A DNA stretch of 64,000 nt from an uncultured Mediterraneibacter sp. (GTDB lineage: Bacteria > Bacillota > Clostridia > Lachnospirales > Lachnospiraceae): NCBI GenBank assembly GCA_944383695.1, contig CALWQP010000008.1, positions 1 through 64,000 of the forward strand, in the 5' to 3' direction. The notes below the pieces were generated by a model, which searched no databases, was not told the origin of the DNA, and saw only the letters and a list, made by a program, of their open reading frames with translations. This document shows positions 34,832-44,494 of the stretch, piece by piece (within the stretch, counting starts at the first letter, position 1; every line of letters begins with the position of its first letter). Both the position numbers and the translations under genes were made by a program.

Positions 34832-35443
34832 TTATCCGATCTTCCTGATATCCCGCAGGATCTCTGTTCCGGTTCTCCATTCTTCTTCGTCCACGTTCGC
34901 AGAATATCCCCTGCCGTTTCCTGCCTGCCAGTCATAAAACGAATGCTCCCCTTCTGCCAGCCGGGAAAGCGCCGCCATGATGGTTCCCCCATGGACTACA
35001 AACGCCGCACAGTTTACTCCTTCTTCCATCCAGCGCCGGATCCATTTCCTTACCCCTGCCTCACACCGGTCCCGGAAAGTCTCCCCTGGCTCTCCTTCCG
35101 GAAATGGGGTCATGCCGCCGGATTCCATCCATCTGATATAGACAGGCTCATCTTTCAGCTCCTCGTAGGTCTTCCCTTCAAACCTCCCGAAATCACACTC
35201 CAGGAGCAGGGGGTCTGTCTGTATCGGCACCCCCGGCCAGATCAGCGCCGCCGTCCGGGTACACCGCTTCATAGGACTTGCCGTCAGACATTGGATTTCC
35301 GGATAAGAGACTGCATCCAGACCTCCCTGCCGTTCTCGGAAGCCGGTTACCGCCCGGTCAGACAGCGGTTCATCTGTCCTGCCGATGTATTGCCTCTTTT
35401 CATTTCCCGGCGTAGGCAGATGCCGGATAAAGATCACTTCCAT
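34832..35443 (-). CDS. cobC: Alpha-ribazole phosphatase family protein
   Basis: A 203-residue histidine phosphatase that removes phosphate from alpha-ribazole-5'-phosphate or from adenosylcobalamin-5'-phosphate. Catalytic motif IFIRHLPTPGNEKR (RH in place), LTASPMKRCTRTA, the acidic CDFGRFEGKTYEEL, and the second His in AFVVHGGTIMA. The start at 35443 is chosen over 35449 and the 35491 frame opening because GGGGGAGG then has correct spacing. Overlaps the end of cobS by 10 bp. Confidence 0.9.
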   Translation of the reverse strand: MEVIFIRHLPTPGNEKRQYIGRTDEPLSDRAVTGFRERQGGLDAVSYPEIQCLTASPMKRCTRTAALIWPGVPIQTDPLLLECDFGRFEGKTYEELKDEPVYIRWMESGGMTPFPEGEPGETFRDRCEAGVRKWIRRWMEEGVNCAAFVVHGGTIMAALSRLAEGEHSFYDWQAGNGRGYSANVDEEEWRTGTEILRDIRKIG

Positions 35444-36204
35444 AAGCATCCTCCCCCAAGGATCAGGGCCGCCAGCATGGCAAGCTCGCACACCTGAAGG
35501 AAATAACCGGCAAGATCCCCTGTGATTCCTCCGAACTGCTTTCTGCTAAGACAGAAATAGTGTAGAAATACAAGGAGCGCCGCCGCCAGGGCAAGACCTC
35601 CCGGCAGCGGGGAAAGCCACACCATCCCGCCCCCGCAGACCGCTGCCCAAAAGAGGAGGACGATGCGCACCCTCCGTCTCAGCGCCCCATCCTGGAACGT
35701 CCGCAGGATCCCGCTGTCCTTTGCCGCCTTAAAACTCACTACAGAAATACCGCTCAAAGACCTGGAAAAAGGGAACATGAGTGCCACCGCAGGAAGGACA
35801 GACAGATCCGCCTCGCTCCACAGCGCCGCGTTCATAAGAAAGTACACACAAAGCCAGATCACTGCAAATGCCCCGGTGTGAGGGTCTTTTAAGACAGCAA
35901 GCTTTTTCTCCCTGTCCCCATAGGAACTGAGCGCGTCCATGGTGTCCGCGAATCCGTCCATGTGGATCCCGCCAGTCACCAGCACAGGGATCAGCGTCAT
36001 GACGGCCGCAAAAAAGAGTCTGCCACACTCTGTATCTGTCAGGAGCACGTACCCTGCCGCATACTCCAGTACCCCTGTCACGATGCCCACGACCGGAAAA
36101 AAACACATTGCATGCTTCATATTTTTTTCATCCCAGTCCACCGTGGGGACAGGGATTTTTGAATACATTGACAGCGCCACTGCCAGCGAACTTAACAACC
36201 GCAT
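35434..36204 (-). CDS. cobS: Adenosylcobinamide-GDP ribazoletransferase (cobalamin synthase)
   Basis: A 256-residue membrane protein joining adenosylcobinamide-GDP with alpha-ribazole. It starts LLSSLAVALSMYSKIPVP; the metal-binding acidic region is GGIHMDGFADTMDALSSYGDREKKLAVLKDPHTG, recognisable by HMDGFADTMDA. Several hydrophobic helices follow. The ATG at 36204 has AGGAG at good spacing; an alternative ATG lies at 36222. It sits between cobT and cobC. Confidence 0.95.
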   Translation of the reverse strand: MRLLSSLAVALSMYSKIPVPTVDWDEKNMKHAMCFFPVVGIVTGVLEYAAGYVLLTDTECGRLFFAAVMTLIPVLVTGGIHMDGFADTMDALSSYGDREKKLAVLKDPHTGAFAVIWLCVYFLMNAALWSEADLSVLPAVALMFPFSRSLSGISVVSFKAAKDSGILRTFQDGALRRRVRIVLLFWAAVCGGGMVWLSPLPGGLALAAALLVFLHYFCLSRKQFGGITGDLAGYFLQVCELAMLAALILGGGCLWK

Positions 36205-36228
36205 CTCTCTATTCTCCTGCATCTTTTC

Positions 36229-37287
36229 CTACTTCAGCTCTTTGTATTGCTCCACCTGGATCTCGTCGAACGTGCTCATCCGGCTGTACACTTCCAGCCC
36301 CATTTCGAGAAGGGGAAGCACAGCCACTGCGCCGCTCCCCTCGCCAAGGGACATCCCGCAGTCAATGAATGGTGAGAGCCCCAGCGTCTCCAGCACCATG
36401 CCTCCCGCCGGCTCGCTGGAGCGGTGAGAGGGCATCATATAATCTTCTGCTGCTGAAGCCATACGCGCTGCGCAGAGCGCCGCCGCTGATGAGATAAATC
36501 CATCGATGACTACCGGAATACGACAGAGAGCGCCTCCGAGAAATATACCGGCAAGTCCCGCAATATCCAGACCGCCCACTTTTGCCAGCACATCCACGGC
36601 ATCTTCTGGATCAGGCACATTGACCCGGACTGCCCTCCGGATGGCGTCCACCTTGCGGACCAGTCCCTCCGTAGTGAGTCCCGCGCCTCTTCCGGTCACT
36701 TCCTCCGGGTCCCGCCCGAGGAGCACAGACACTACCGCGCTGCTTGTGGTGGTGTTCCCAATCCCCATCTCCCCGGTGGCAATGATTTCATAGCCTTTAT
36801 CCGCCAGTTCCTGTACAATGCGGATTCCGGTGAGGATGGCGCGTTCTGCCTCTTCCCGGGTCATCGCAGGCTCCCGGGTCATGTTCTTCGTGCCGTATGC
36901 CACCTTGTATTCCGGTCTCGTCACATGGTCCACATCCCTGGCAACGCCAATGTCCACCGGGAAGACGTCCGCTCCTGCCACTTCTGCCATCATGCAGACG
37001 CTTGCGGCATTCCGGGTAAAATTCTCTGTGACGATGGCTGTCACTTCCTGCCCGGTCTGGGTCACGCCCTCTTCCACGACCCCATTGTCCGCACAGAAGA
37101 TCACAAGCGCCTTCTTCTCCAGTGTATAAGATGCAGTCCCTTTGATCCCAGCCATGCGGATCACCGCGTCCTCCAGCTTTCCCAGGCTGAACAAGGGCTT
37201 TCCTACCGTCTTCCATCTCTGCTTTGCCGCTTCCATGCTTTTCCGGTCCGCGGGCCGGACCTTATCCAGTGCTTCTTCCAGATTCAT
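36229..37287 (-). CDS. cobT: Nicotinate-nucleotide-dimethylbenzimidazole phosphoribosyltransferase
   Basis: A 352-residue enzyme activating the lower-ligand base to its alpha-ribotide. Family segments: VIFCADNGVVEEGVTQTGQEVT, GEMGIGNTTTSSAVVS (phosphate-binding), GGLDIAGLAGIFLGGA and the C-terminal SLGEGSGAVAVLPLL. The frame opens at 37437 but the ATG at 37287 is preceded by CAGGAGGTAAGGAAG. It overlaps the end of cbiA by 26 bp. No base-synthesis gene (bluB or bza type) is in the window. Confidence 0.95.
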   Translation of the reverse strand: MNLEEALDKVRPADRKSMEAAKQRWKTVGKPLFSLGKLEDAVIRMAGIKGTASYTLEKKALVIFCADNGVVEEGVTQTGQEVTAIVTENFTRNAASVCMMAEVAGADVFPVDIGVARDVDHVTRPEYKVAYGTKNMTREPAMTREEAERAILTGIRIVQELADKGYEIIATGEMGIGNTTTSSAVVSVLLGRDPEEVTGRGAGLTTEGLVRKVDAIRRAVRVNVPDPEDAVDVLAKVGGLDIAGLAGIFLGGALCRIPVVIDGFISSAAALCAARMASAAEDYMMPSHRSSEPAGGMVLETLGLSPFIDCGMSLGEGSGAVAVLPLLEMGLEVYSRMSTFDEIQVEQYKELK

Positions 37288-38803
37288 CTTCCTTACCTCC
37301 TGAACCGCCTCTTCTTCTCTCTGCACACCTCTGAACGAACCGCTCTGCGAAAACAGGCAGGGAGGGCAGATACAGATGGGGATATCCGGCAAAGAGATTC
37401 CCTTCTGCATGGATACATTGCCATCTCCTGCGCCCATCCGGCTTCACCGCCTCGCACCCATGCCCGCTGTCCGTACTGTCCCAGTAATGGAACTCATGTC
37501 CGCGGATGCTCTCCCCCTGCCGGAGATACCATTCACCCTGGTCCTGCTGTCCGTTTAGCCGGACATCTTTCCTGTCCGAAGCAGGATTCCCCCCATCTGC
37601 AGCAGTTACATTGATGTACCCGAAGCGTACCAGCTTTCCGGCTGGAAATGTCTTTCCGGGAATGACGCCTGCCATAGGGTATTCATTTCCTTCTCCATCC
37701 TCCATCTCTTCATGCAGATACATAAATCCTCCGCACTCGGCAAGACAGGGCATGCCAAAGCCGACTGCCTCCCGGACGGACTCACGCATGCGGCGGTTTT
37801 CCGAAAGCTGCCGGGCAAAAAGTTCCGGGTAACCCCCGCCCAGGATCAGTCCATCCAGTTCCTTTGGGAGCTCCGGGTCTGAAATGGGACTGAAGGGGAC
37901 CAGCCTGCATCCCATTTTTTCAAGAAGCTCCATGTTCTCTTTGTAGTAAAAACAAAATGCCCTGTCCCTGGCAATGCCGATGCGGATTTCCATGCCTGAA
38001 GATTTTCCCGCTTCTGCCCGGGTCTTTCCTTTTCCTCTGTTTCCCTTCAAAACTCCGCATTTTTCACCATCCAGCTTCTTCTTTTCTTTTGCACAGAAAT
38101 CTGCTTCTTCTGCAATCCGCAAAATAAGATCCAGATCTGCAGTCTGTGTAAGAAGATCCCCAGCCCGGCACGTCTGTTCCTTCACGCTGTCCATCTCCTG
38201 GGGCGTGACCAGCCCGAGATGCCGGCTCTCAAAAGAAAACGCCTCATCCTCCGGCACATATCCGACCACAGGGATCTCATACCCCATCTTCCGCAGTTCC
38301 CGCTCCAGCATGGACTTCAGCCGCGGGTAGAGCATCCCGGATACCCGGTTCAGCAGGATCCCGCGGATGCGGCTGTCCGGACGGTATTCCACCATGCCTT
38401 TCACCACTGCGGCGAGAGACAGGGATGCGCCCCGGCAGGGGAGCACCAGGATCACCGGAAGCCCCAGCGTCCGGGACACATCATAGGAGCTTGCCGTGTC
38501 CGAGTCCATGGACATGCCGTCATAATATCCCATGACCCCCTCTGTCACGGCGAGGTCCGCGCCGCACACATGATCTTCATAGCCTGTCCGAAGCTCCTCT
38601 CCACCGGAAAAGAACAGGTCCAGATTCCGGGAGTCCACCCCCAGCACTTCCCGGTGGAACATGGGATCAATATAGTCGGGCCCGCACTTGCACGCCCGCA
38701 CTGTGAGCCCTCTCCTCTGAAAAGCCGACATGAGCGCGCAGGCTGCCGCTGTCTTTCCGCTTCCGCTTGCCGGGGCAGCGAGCAATATTCCAGGAACGCG
38801 CAT
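37262..38803 (-). CDS. cbiA: Cobyrinate a,c-diamide synthase
   Basis: A 513-residue amidotransferase acting on the a and c carboxylates of cobyrinate. N-terminal P-loop APASGSGKTAAACALM and KCGPDYIDPMFH; C-terminal glutaminase-like domain with LAECGGFMYLHEEM (nucleophile Cys) and RGHEFHYWDS (His). Length is slightly above the usual 450-470 because of a Lys/Gly-rich insertion near residue 245 and a charged Arg/Gly tail overlapping cobT. The ATG overlaps the cbiET stop. Confidence 0.95.
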   Translation of the reverse strand: MRVPGILLAAPASGSGKTAAACALMSAFQRRGLTVRACKCGPDYIDPMFHREVLGVDSRNLDLFFSGGEELRTGYEDHVCGADLAVTEGVMGYYDGMSMDSDTASSYDVSRTLGLPVILVLPCRGASLSLAAVVKGMVEYRPDSRIRGILLNRVSGMLYPRLKSMLERELRKMGYEIPVVGYVPEDEAFSFESRHLGLVTPQEMDSVKEQTCRAGDLLTQTADLDLILRIAEEADFCAKEKKKLDGEKCGVLKGNRGKGKTRAEAGKSSGMEIRIGIARDRAFCFYYKENMELLEKMGCRLVPFSPISDPELPKELDGLILGGGYPELFARQLSENRRMRESVREAVGFGMPCLAECGGFMYLHEEMEDGEGNEYPMAGVIPGKTFPAGKLVRFGYINVTAADGGNPASDRKDVRLNGQQDQGEWYLRQGESIRGHEFHYWDSTDSGHGCEAVKPDGRRRWQCIHAEGNLFAGYPHLYLPSLPVFAERFVQRCAERRRGGSGGKEDESGRSTG

Positions 38804-40062
38804 CAGACGTCACTCCTTCCTCCTGCCGGCTTCCCTCCGGCCGAAATGATATACACCGGGTTCTGTCCTGTCATCATATGGTACCTGCCCAGCTTCCGCG
38901 CCCGGGACGCCATGATCTGGGTGATCCGGGCGTCCCTGAGCACTCCCTCTTTCACTGCTTCCATGGCTTCACTTACCGTCTCCAGAGAGATGGCGTTGAG
39001 GACGATACGGGCTTCCGGAGACTTGTCAAGGACCTCCCTCAGGATTTCTTTCAGGTTCCCGGAGCTTCCGCCAATAAACACATGGGTAGGCGCTTCCAGG
39101 CTTCTCAGGACTTCCGGCGCCGTTCCGCTGATGACCCGGATTCCGTCTGCCCGGAATTTCTTCCTGTTCTGACAGATCAAAGAAACTGCTTCCGGATTTT
39201 TCTCCACTGCGTAGACCCGGATGTCTGCTCCTGACAATGCTGCCTCCACGGACACAGAGCCTGTCCCTGCGCCGATATCATAGATCACGGCATTTTTTGT
39301 CAGTCTCAGTTCCGCAATGCTGACTGCCCGGACTTCCTCTTTCGTCATAGGCACACTGCCCCGGATAAACTCCTCGTCCGGCACGTGACAGCAGACGGAC
39401 AGGTTCGGAGCCGGGTTCTCCGCAAGGGCCACGCTCAGACCATCCATGTCTGTCTCTGACAGGTCCTGTATCGTCCCCGACAGGATCCGCTCATCCGGGT
39501 AAGAAAGATGGGTGCCTACATGGAGCACGATTTCTTCCATCTCATATTCTCTCAAACGCTCCAGCGCCCGCCTCCCGGCGTCTTTCCCGCCCAGGAGAAG
39601 GAAGGTCTTTCTGTTCCGGCTCACCGTCTGGATGAAATCCTCCTCCTTTCCATGGAGGCTGACCAGAGCCGCGTCCTCCCAGGATGTCTTCAGCCTTGCC
39701 GCCAGATATGCCACGGAAGCGATTCCCGGTATCGTCTCCGTCCCGCACTCCGGCAGTTCTCTGCTCAGCAGATTTTCCAGCGTTTTTGCCCCGCTGTGGA
39801 ATCCCGTGTCCCCGGAAAGGAGTACTGCAATATTACGGAACTCCGGGTGTGACCGGATATAAGAGAGGATGTTCTCTCCCCGGTACTCTGCCAGCTCCGG
39901 CTTTCCCGCCACTGTCTCCATATTCCGGACTGCTTCCAGCATCCGCTCTGCGCCGATCAGGCAGTCGGCACTCCTGACCGCTGCCTCAGCCTGGGCAGTC
40001 ATAGTCATGGATGTCCCCATTCCAATCCCAACAAGTGAAATTTTCCGCTTCTTCTCACACAT
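38803..40062 (-). CDS. cbiET: Cobalt-precorrin-7 C5/C15 methyltransferase fusion (CbiE-CbiT)
   Basis: A 419-residue fusion. Residues 1-215 are CbiE, a tetrapyrrole methylase (SLVGIGMGTSMTM at the start) adding methyl at C-5. Residues about 225-415 are CbiT, a Rossmann methyltransferase (VIYDIGAGTGSVSVEAALSG; THVFIGGSSGNL) that methylates C-15 and decarboxylates ring C. The order equals CobL of aerobes. The start overlaps the cbiH stop by eight bases. Confidence 0.94.
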   Translation of the reverse strand: MCEKKRKISLVGIGMGTSMTMTAQAEAAVRSADCLIGAERMLEAVRNMETVAGKPELAEYRGENILSYIRSHPEFRNIAVLLSGDTGFHSGAKTLENLLSRELPECGTETIPGIASVAYLAARLKTSWEDAALVSLHGKEEDFIQTVSRNRKTFLLLGGKDAGRRALERLREYEMEEIVLHVGTHLSYPDERILSGTIQDLSETDMDGLSVALAENPAPNLSVCCHVPDEEFIRGSVPMTKEEVRAVSIAELRLTKNAVIYDIGAGTGSVSVEAALSGADIRVYAVEKNPEAVSLICQNRKKFRADGIRVISGTAPEVLRSLEAPTHVFIGGSSGNLKEILREVLDKSPEARIVLNAISLETVSEAMEAVKEGVLRDARITQIMASRARKLGRYHMMTGQNPVYIISAGGKPAGGRSDV

Positions 40063-40786
40063 CTTTATACCCTCTCGGCGTGACCATGCGGCCGTTTAGC
40101 TCCATGGTCTTTGAATTCCCGATAAACACAGTTGAGAACATATCCACCTTCGTGTCTTTTAACTGCTCCAGCGTAAGGATCTGACTGGTCTCCCCATCTC
40201 TTCCGATATTCCGGGCAATCCCGCACACTGTATCCGGATTCCTGGACTCCAGGAGTATCCCGCAGGCTTTCTCCAGATAATCTGAGCGTTTCCGGCTGGA
40301 CGGATTGTACAGGCAGATGACAAAATCCGCTTCTGCGGCAGCGCGCAGACGCTTCTCAATGGTCTCCCACGGCGTCAGCAGGTCGCTTAAACTGATCACC
40401 GCGAAATCATGCATCAGGGGCGCTCCCAGGATGGCCGCGCCACCGGAGGCCGCTGTGATTCCCGGTACAACCTCGATATCCACCTGAGGGTAATCCCTGC
40501 CGATCTCGCAGATCAGCCCTGCCATACCGTAGACTCCTGCATCCCCGCTGCACACCATTGCCACGTCCTGCCCTTTTTCTGCCTCTTCAAAAGCTATGCG
40601 GCAGCGGTCAGCCTCTTTGCGCATGGGAGTGCTTAAATACTGTTTTTCCGGGAACTGCTCCCGGATCAGGTCAATGTATACTGTATAACCGATGATCACC
40701 TGGCAGTGTTCCAGAACGCTCCTGGCGCGTATGCTCATCTGGTCCTTTGCCCCCGGTCCCAGTCCGGTCACATAAATCTTGCTCAT
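40055..40786 (-). CDS. cbiH: Cobalt-precorrin-3 C17-methyltransferase
   Basis: A 243-residue tetrapyrrole methylase that contracts the ring and methylates C-17. Motifs: YVTGLGPGAKDQMSIRA, the GYTVYIDLI segment, MVCSGDAGVYGMA (SAM loop) and VPGITAASGGAAILGAPL. The frame opens at 40942; the ATG at 40786 is chosen for AAAGGGAGAACAG and homology. No iron-sulfur C-terminal extension, as in the simple CbiH form. Confidence 0.94.
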   Translation of the reverse strand: MSKIYVTGLGPGAKDQMSIRARSVLEHCQVIIGYTVYIDLIREQFPEKQYLSTPMRKEADRCRIAFEEAEKGQDVAMVCSGDAGVYGMAGLICEIGRDYPQVDIEVVPGITAASGGAAILGAPLMHDFAVISLSDLLTPWETIEKRLRAAAEADFVICLYNPSSRKRSDYLEKACGILLESRNPDTVCGIARNIGRDGETSQILTLEQLKDTKVDMFSTVFIGNSKTMELNGRMVTPRGYKDV

Positions 40787-40802
40787 TGCTGTTCTCCCTT
40801 TC

Positions 40803-41636
40803 TCAGTCATTTTTCTGTACGGTATTTTCCTGTCCGACGTTATTCCGTCCGGCATTTTCCTGACCTCTGACCGGTGTTTCCGGGTGTACGGCCCTGCGGA
40901 ACTCAGTCGTAAAAGAAGGGTCATAGAGTCTGGAGCGTTCATATCCGTCCCCCAGTATCCGCCCTACTACGATCAATGCCGTCTTTGTGACGTTCTCCCT
41001 CCGGGCAGTCTCTTCCAGCGTCCCCACTGTACAGCGCAGTACTTTTTCTTCCGGCCATGTAGCTTTATACACAACAGCAGCCGGTGTATCCGCCGGATAT
41101 CCGCCGCGGATCAGTTCCGCCGAGAGCTCCCTGAGCATCCCTGTGCTCAGGAAGACTACCATGGTCGCCTGATGAGCCGCAAAAGAGGCGATGGACTCTT
41201 TGTCCGGCACCGGGGTGCGCCCTGCCATCCTGGTGATCACCACAGACTGGGAAATTCCAGGAAGCGTATACTCTGCCTCCAGCGCCGCCGCCGCTCCACA
41301 GAAGGAACTGACGCCCGGGCAGACCTCGAAAGGGATATCTTTCTCTTTCAAAGCATCCATCTGCTCCCGGATGGCGCCGTAGAGACAGGGGTCTCCGGTA
41401 TGAAGGCGTACGATCTGTTTTCCTTCCTCATGCCCTGCTGTCATCACATCCAGTACTTCCTCCAATGTCATAACCGCGCTGTTGTACACCCGGCAGTCTT
41501 CTCTGCACAGTGAGAGAATTCCCGGGTTCACCAGGGAGCCCGCATAGACAACGATATCCGCGCCCTCTAAAAGCCGCTGCCCCCGCACTGTGATCAGATC
41601 CTCGGCACCGGGACCTGCGCCTACAAATGTGATCAT
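40803..41636 (-). CDS. cbiF: Cobalt-precorrin-4 C11-methyltransferase
   Basis: A 277-residue tetrapyrrole methylase. Motifs: ITFVGAGPGAEDLITVRG, ADIVVYAGSLVNP (typical of CbiF/CobM), RLHTGDPCLYGAI and VCPGVSSFCGAAAALEAEYT. The C-terminal 25 residues form a low-complexity tail with Gln-Glu-Asn repeats (RGQENAGRNNVGQENTVQKN) that is not part of the family fold. The ATG overlaps the cbiL stop. Confidence 0.95.
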   Translation of the reverse strand: MITFVGAGPGAEDLITVRGQRLLEGADIVVYAGSLVNPGILSLCREDCRVYNSAVMTLEEVLDVMTAGHEEGKQIVRLHTGDPCLYGAIREQMDALKEKDIPFEVCPGVSSFCGAAAALEAEYTLPGISQSVVITRMAGRTPVPDKESIASFAAHQATMVVFLSTGMLRELSAELIRGGYPADTPAAVVYKATWPEEKVLRCTVGTLEETARRENVTKTALIVVGRILGDGYERSRLYDPSFTTEFRRAVHPETPVRGQENAGRNNVGQENTVQKND

Positions 41637-42394
41637 CTCTTCTCTCCTCCTTTCCCCTCTTTCACGATGAGCAGGGAGTAATAACCTGCCTGCTCCGGTA
41701 TTTCTTCCGCACTGTCGAAGACCTGCTCATCTTTCATTCCGCAGTTCTGCACCATCTTTACATCCATCGCTTCCTCTATAAGTATCTTCCTTACCTCCGG
41801 CATCTTCCTACCTGCTTTCATGAGGATTTTCGTCCCCGCAAGATGAAGGCTTTCCTCGATCCCATAGGAGGCAGGCAGGATATGGATCTCCTCCCGGTTC
41901 TCCGCCAGCGGCGTGTTCAGCAGCGCCGCAGCCGCACAGAAAGATGGTATGCCCGGCACAAGAACCGTGGAGTGACCGTCCCTGGAAAGCCTTTTATGCA
42001 CATACATACATGTGGAGTACACCGTAGGGTCTCCCAGCGTAAGGAACACAATGTCCTTGCCTCTATTCAGTACCTCTTCCGCTGCCGCGGCATCCCGGTC
42101 ATGGATATCCTTCAGCGCTGCCTTGTCTTTGATCATGGGCATTGGCAGGAAGAGCTTTGCCTTCTCCGCCAGCTCAGGGACAGCCTGGAGCGCGATCTGG
42201 TATGCAGTGCATTTTTCCAGGTATGTGCCGTACGCACTGTCGCCGGATACCTCCTCATAGACCGGACCTGCCAGTCCTGGATCCGAGATCGGAACTGCCG
42301 CCACATGACACTCCCGGATCAGTCTTACCGCCTTTAACGTCAATAGTTCCGGATCTCCCGGTCCCACCCCGATTCCTGTAAATCTTCCACGCAT
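41633..42394 (-). CDS. cbiL: Cobalt-precorrin-2 C20-methyltransferase
   Basis: A 253-residue tetrapyrrole methylase. It opens GRFTGIGVGPGDPELLTLKA and has IVFLTLGDPTVYSTCMYV (SAM loop) and LVPGIPSFCAAAALLNTPLAE. It adds methyl at C-20 right after cobalt insertion. Coding overlaps cbiD by 55 bp in a different frame, an unusually long overlap for this cluster, but both ends carry family-like residues. Confidence 0.95.
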   Translation of the reverse strand: MRGRFTGIGVGPGDPELLTLKAVRLIRECHVAAVPISDPGLAGPVYEEVSGDSAYGTYLEKCTAYQIALQAVPELAEKAKLFLPMPMIKDKAALKDIHDRDAAAAEEVLNRGKDIVFLTLGDPTVYSTCMYVHKRLSRDGHSTVLVPGIPSFCAAAALLNTPLAENREEIHILPASYGIEESLHLAGTKILMKAGRKMPEVRKILIEEAMDVKMVQNCGMKDEQVFDSAEEIPEQAGYYSLLIVKEGKGGEKR

Positions 42395-43653
42395 TTTTCT
42401 GGTCCTTTCCTCTGAAATCTATCTTTGTCCTTAACGGCATCACAGCCCATTTCCGAATGCTCCCGGCGGATCTGTTCCAACAGGTAATCCGCCCCCTTTG
42501 TCCTGCCTAAAATACCTTCTTCTGTTGAAAACATCACCGCCCCGGCAGAGAGGTTCTCCCCGGCGCGTCTCCTGAGTGCTTCATCGATCCGCTCCATCAC
42601 CGTACGCATGACCGGCACGAGCAGCTCTCTCTCTTTTAAGATGAGAACTGCCTCTGTGGTGTTGATACATCCCATGATCTGTGTAACTGTACCGCAGTCC
42701 GCTCCCGCCATTGCCGCGTGGGCCGCAAGCACTTCCATCCGGCAGTCCGCCTGCCTGGAATGCGTATTCATCACCCCTGCCGCCAGTTTTACCAGTTTTC
42801 CCACATGCCCGATGAGCAGGATTCCCTTCATGCCCAGCAGTGAGGCGTCATCAACAGTCTCACCGATATAGTTGCTGCATTTGACTGCCAGGGACAGATC
42901 CATGTCCATCTCATTTTTAATGAAATCGCTTCCGTAATTTCCCGGCGTCACACAGCAGAAACGATGTCCGTTGTCCCTCAGCACCTTCATCTCCAGATAA
43001 ATCGTGTCCGTCAGGGCTTTCTCACTCATCGGCTCCACGATCCCGGTGGTGCCGAGGATAGACAGCCCGCCCTGGATTCCCAGCCGGGGATTGAAAGTCT
43101 TCCTGGCAGTCTCTTCTCCTTCGGGAATAGTGAGCGTCACCTGAACGCTGCCTTTGTATCCGTATTTTTCACAAACCTCACGGACCGCTTCCCGGATCAT
43201 CCGTCTGGGAACTTTATTTACGGCGGCTTCTCCTACCGCCTGCTCCAACCCCGGCCGGGTGATGCGGCCCACGCCGGGGCCTCCTGCAATGCGGACCTCA
43301 TTGTCTTCTTCCGCAAACGGTTCCCCAGGCCCCACTTCCGCGCACACCAGCAGCCCATCCGTCACGTCCGGGTCATCCCCGCTGTACTTTCTTACCCCGC
43401 AACGCACAGAGCCGGGGCTGCGGCTGATGTCCTCCACATCCAGATACAGTTCCACGCCTTTTGGCGTCATAAGGCGCACCTGACGGATTTCCTCCCCGGA
43501 CAAAAACATCTGTGCCGCTGCCTTTGCCGCTGCCGCCGCACAGCTCCCGGTGGTGAATCCCATCCGGAGGCCGGAGCGGGTTCGCCCGATATCACATGTT
43601 TTACGACCGGCACTGTCCGCGCCCTCGTGCTTTTCAGCAGCATCTTTTATCAT
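42340..43653 (-). CDS. cbiD: Cobalt-precorrin-5B C1-methyltransferase
   Basis: A 437-residue CbiD enzyme, which is unrelated to the other methylases. Motifs: MGFTTGSCAAAAAKAA near residue 31, PGVGRITRPGL, GIQGGLSILGTTGIVEPMSE, VTPGNYG and LLIGHVGKLVKLAAGVMNTHS. An N-terminal extension of about 28 residues and a charged C-terminal tail exceed the common length (about 370). The ATG at 43653 has GAGGTGAG; the frame opens at 43701. Confidence 0.94.
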   Translation of the reverse strand: MIKDAAEKHEGADSAGRKTCDIGRTRSGLRMGFTTGSCAAAAAKAAAQMFLSGEEIRQVRLMTPKGVELYLDVEDISRSPGSVRCGVRKYSGDDPDVTDGLLVCAEVGPGEPFAEEDNEVRIAGGPGVGRITRPGLEQAVGEAAVNKVPRRMIREAVREVCEKYGYKGSVQVTLTIPEGEETARKTFNPRLGIQGGLSILGTTGIVEPMSEKALTDTIYLEMKVLRDNGHRFCCVTPGNYGSDFIKNEMDMDLSLAVKCSNYIGETVDDASLLGMKGILLIGHVGKLVKLAAGVMNTHSRQADCRMEVLAAHAAMAGADCGTVTQIMGCINTTEAVLILKERELLVPVMRTVMERIDEALRRRAGENLSAGAVMFSTEEGILGRTKGADYLLEQIRREHSEMGCDAVKDKDRFQRKGPEKCVEDLQESGWDREIRNY

Positions 43654-43723
43654 GTTCTCACCTCTTTCGGAGCGCTGCCGCTCTGCCATATATCCGCACA
43701 AATTGCGGATTTCTTACACTCCT

Positions 43724-44494
43724 TTACCCGGCAGCTTCCCGGATATGCTCTTCAAAGATCCTGCGGATTCCTTTCAATTCTCCCAGACCTTTTAAAATCA
43801 CGCGCACTTCATAGCCCGCATTCTCCATCTCGCTTTTCCACGAGTCTTCTTCGCCTGCCATGTCATTTTTTGCATGGTCTCCCGCCACAAGCATAAAAGG
43901 CATGAGCGCCACTTTTTCTGCCCCGCAGATCTTGAACTTGGTCATCACATTGTTCAGGTCTGGAAAGCCCTCTACGGTTCCTACCAGCACCTGTCCGTAT
44001 CCAAGAATGTGGAACGTATACTCCAGCATAGGATAAGCCGCATTGGCATGGTGGTCTGTCCCATGTCCCATCAGGGCAAGGACTTCGCCCGGGGCAGACT
44101 CTGTCTCTGCCATCACCGCATGGACTGCTTTTTTATAATCATCCGCACTGCTCAGCAGGGGTTTTCCGATCCGGATCCATTCGAACTGATCTTCCTGTTT
44201 CCTCACATCTTCCAGCATCCGGTCATTCTCAATGCCGTTTATGATATGAGTGGGCTGGATGATCACACCGCGGATTCCGTCCCCTGCCATCCTCTCCAGC
44301 GCCTGTTCCACCGTATCGATCTCAAGTCCTTTTTCCCTCTTTAACTTCCGCAGGATCATCCTGCTTGTAAAGGCACGATAGACCTTGTATTCCGGAAACT
44401 TTTCCGCAATCTCATCCTCAAGCACCTGTATCGTCTTTTCCATGGTATCCAGATGGCTGGTCCCAAAGCTTACCACAAGAATTCCTTTCTTCAT
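43724..44494 (-). CDS. cbiK: Sirohydrochlorin cobaltochelatase
   Basis: A 256-residue class II chelatase that inserts Co2+ into sirohydrochlorin, the committing step of the early-cobalt route. Motifs: ILVVSFGTSHLDTMEKTI, VIIQPTHIINGIE and ALMGHGTDHHANAAY with catalytic His, and LMPFMLVAGDHAKNDM with the second metal-binding His. No signal peptide, so it is cytoplasmic. It overlaps cbiO by four bases, linking cobalt uptake with insertion. Confidence 0.94.
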   Translation of the reverse strand: MKKGILVVSFGTSHLDTMEKTIQVLEDEIAEKFPEYKVYRAFTSRMILRKLKREKGLEIDTVEQALERMAGDGIRGVIIQPTHIINGIENDRMLEDVRKQEDQFEWIRIGKPLLSSADDYKKAVHAVMAETESAPGEVLALMGHGTDHHANAAYPMLEYTFHILGYGQVLVGTVEGFPDLNNVMTKFKICGAEKVALMPFMLVAGDHAKNDMAGEEDSWKSEMENAGYEVRVILKGLGELKGIRRIFEEHIREAAG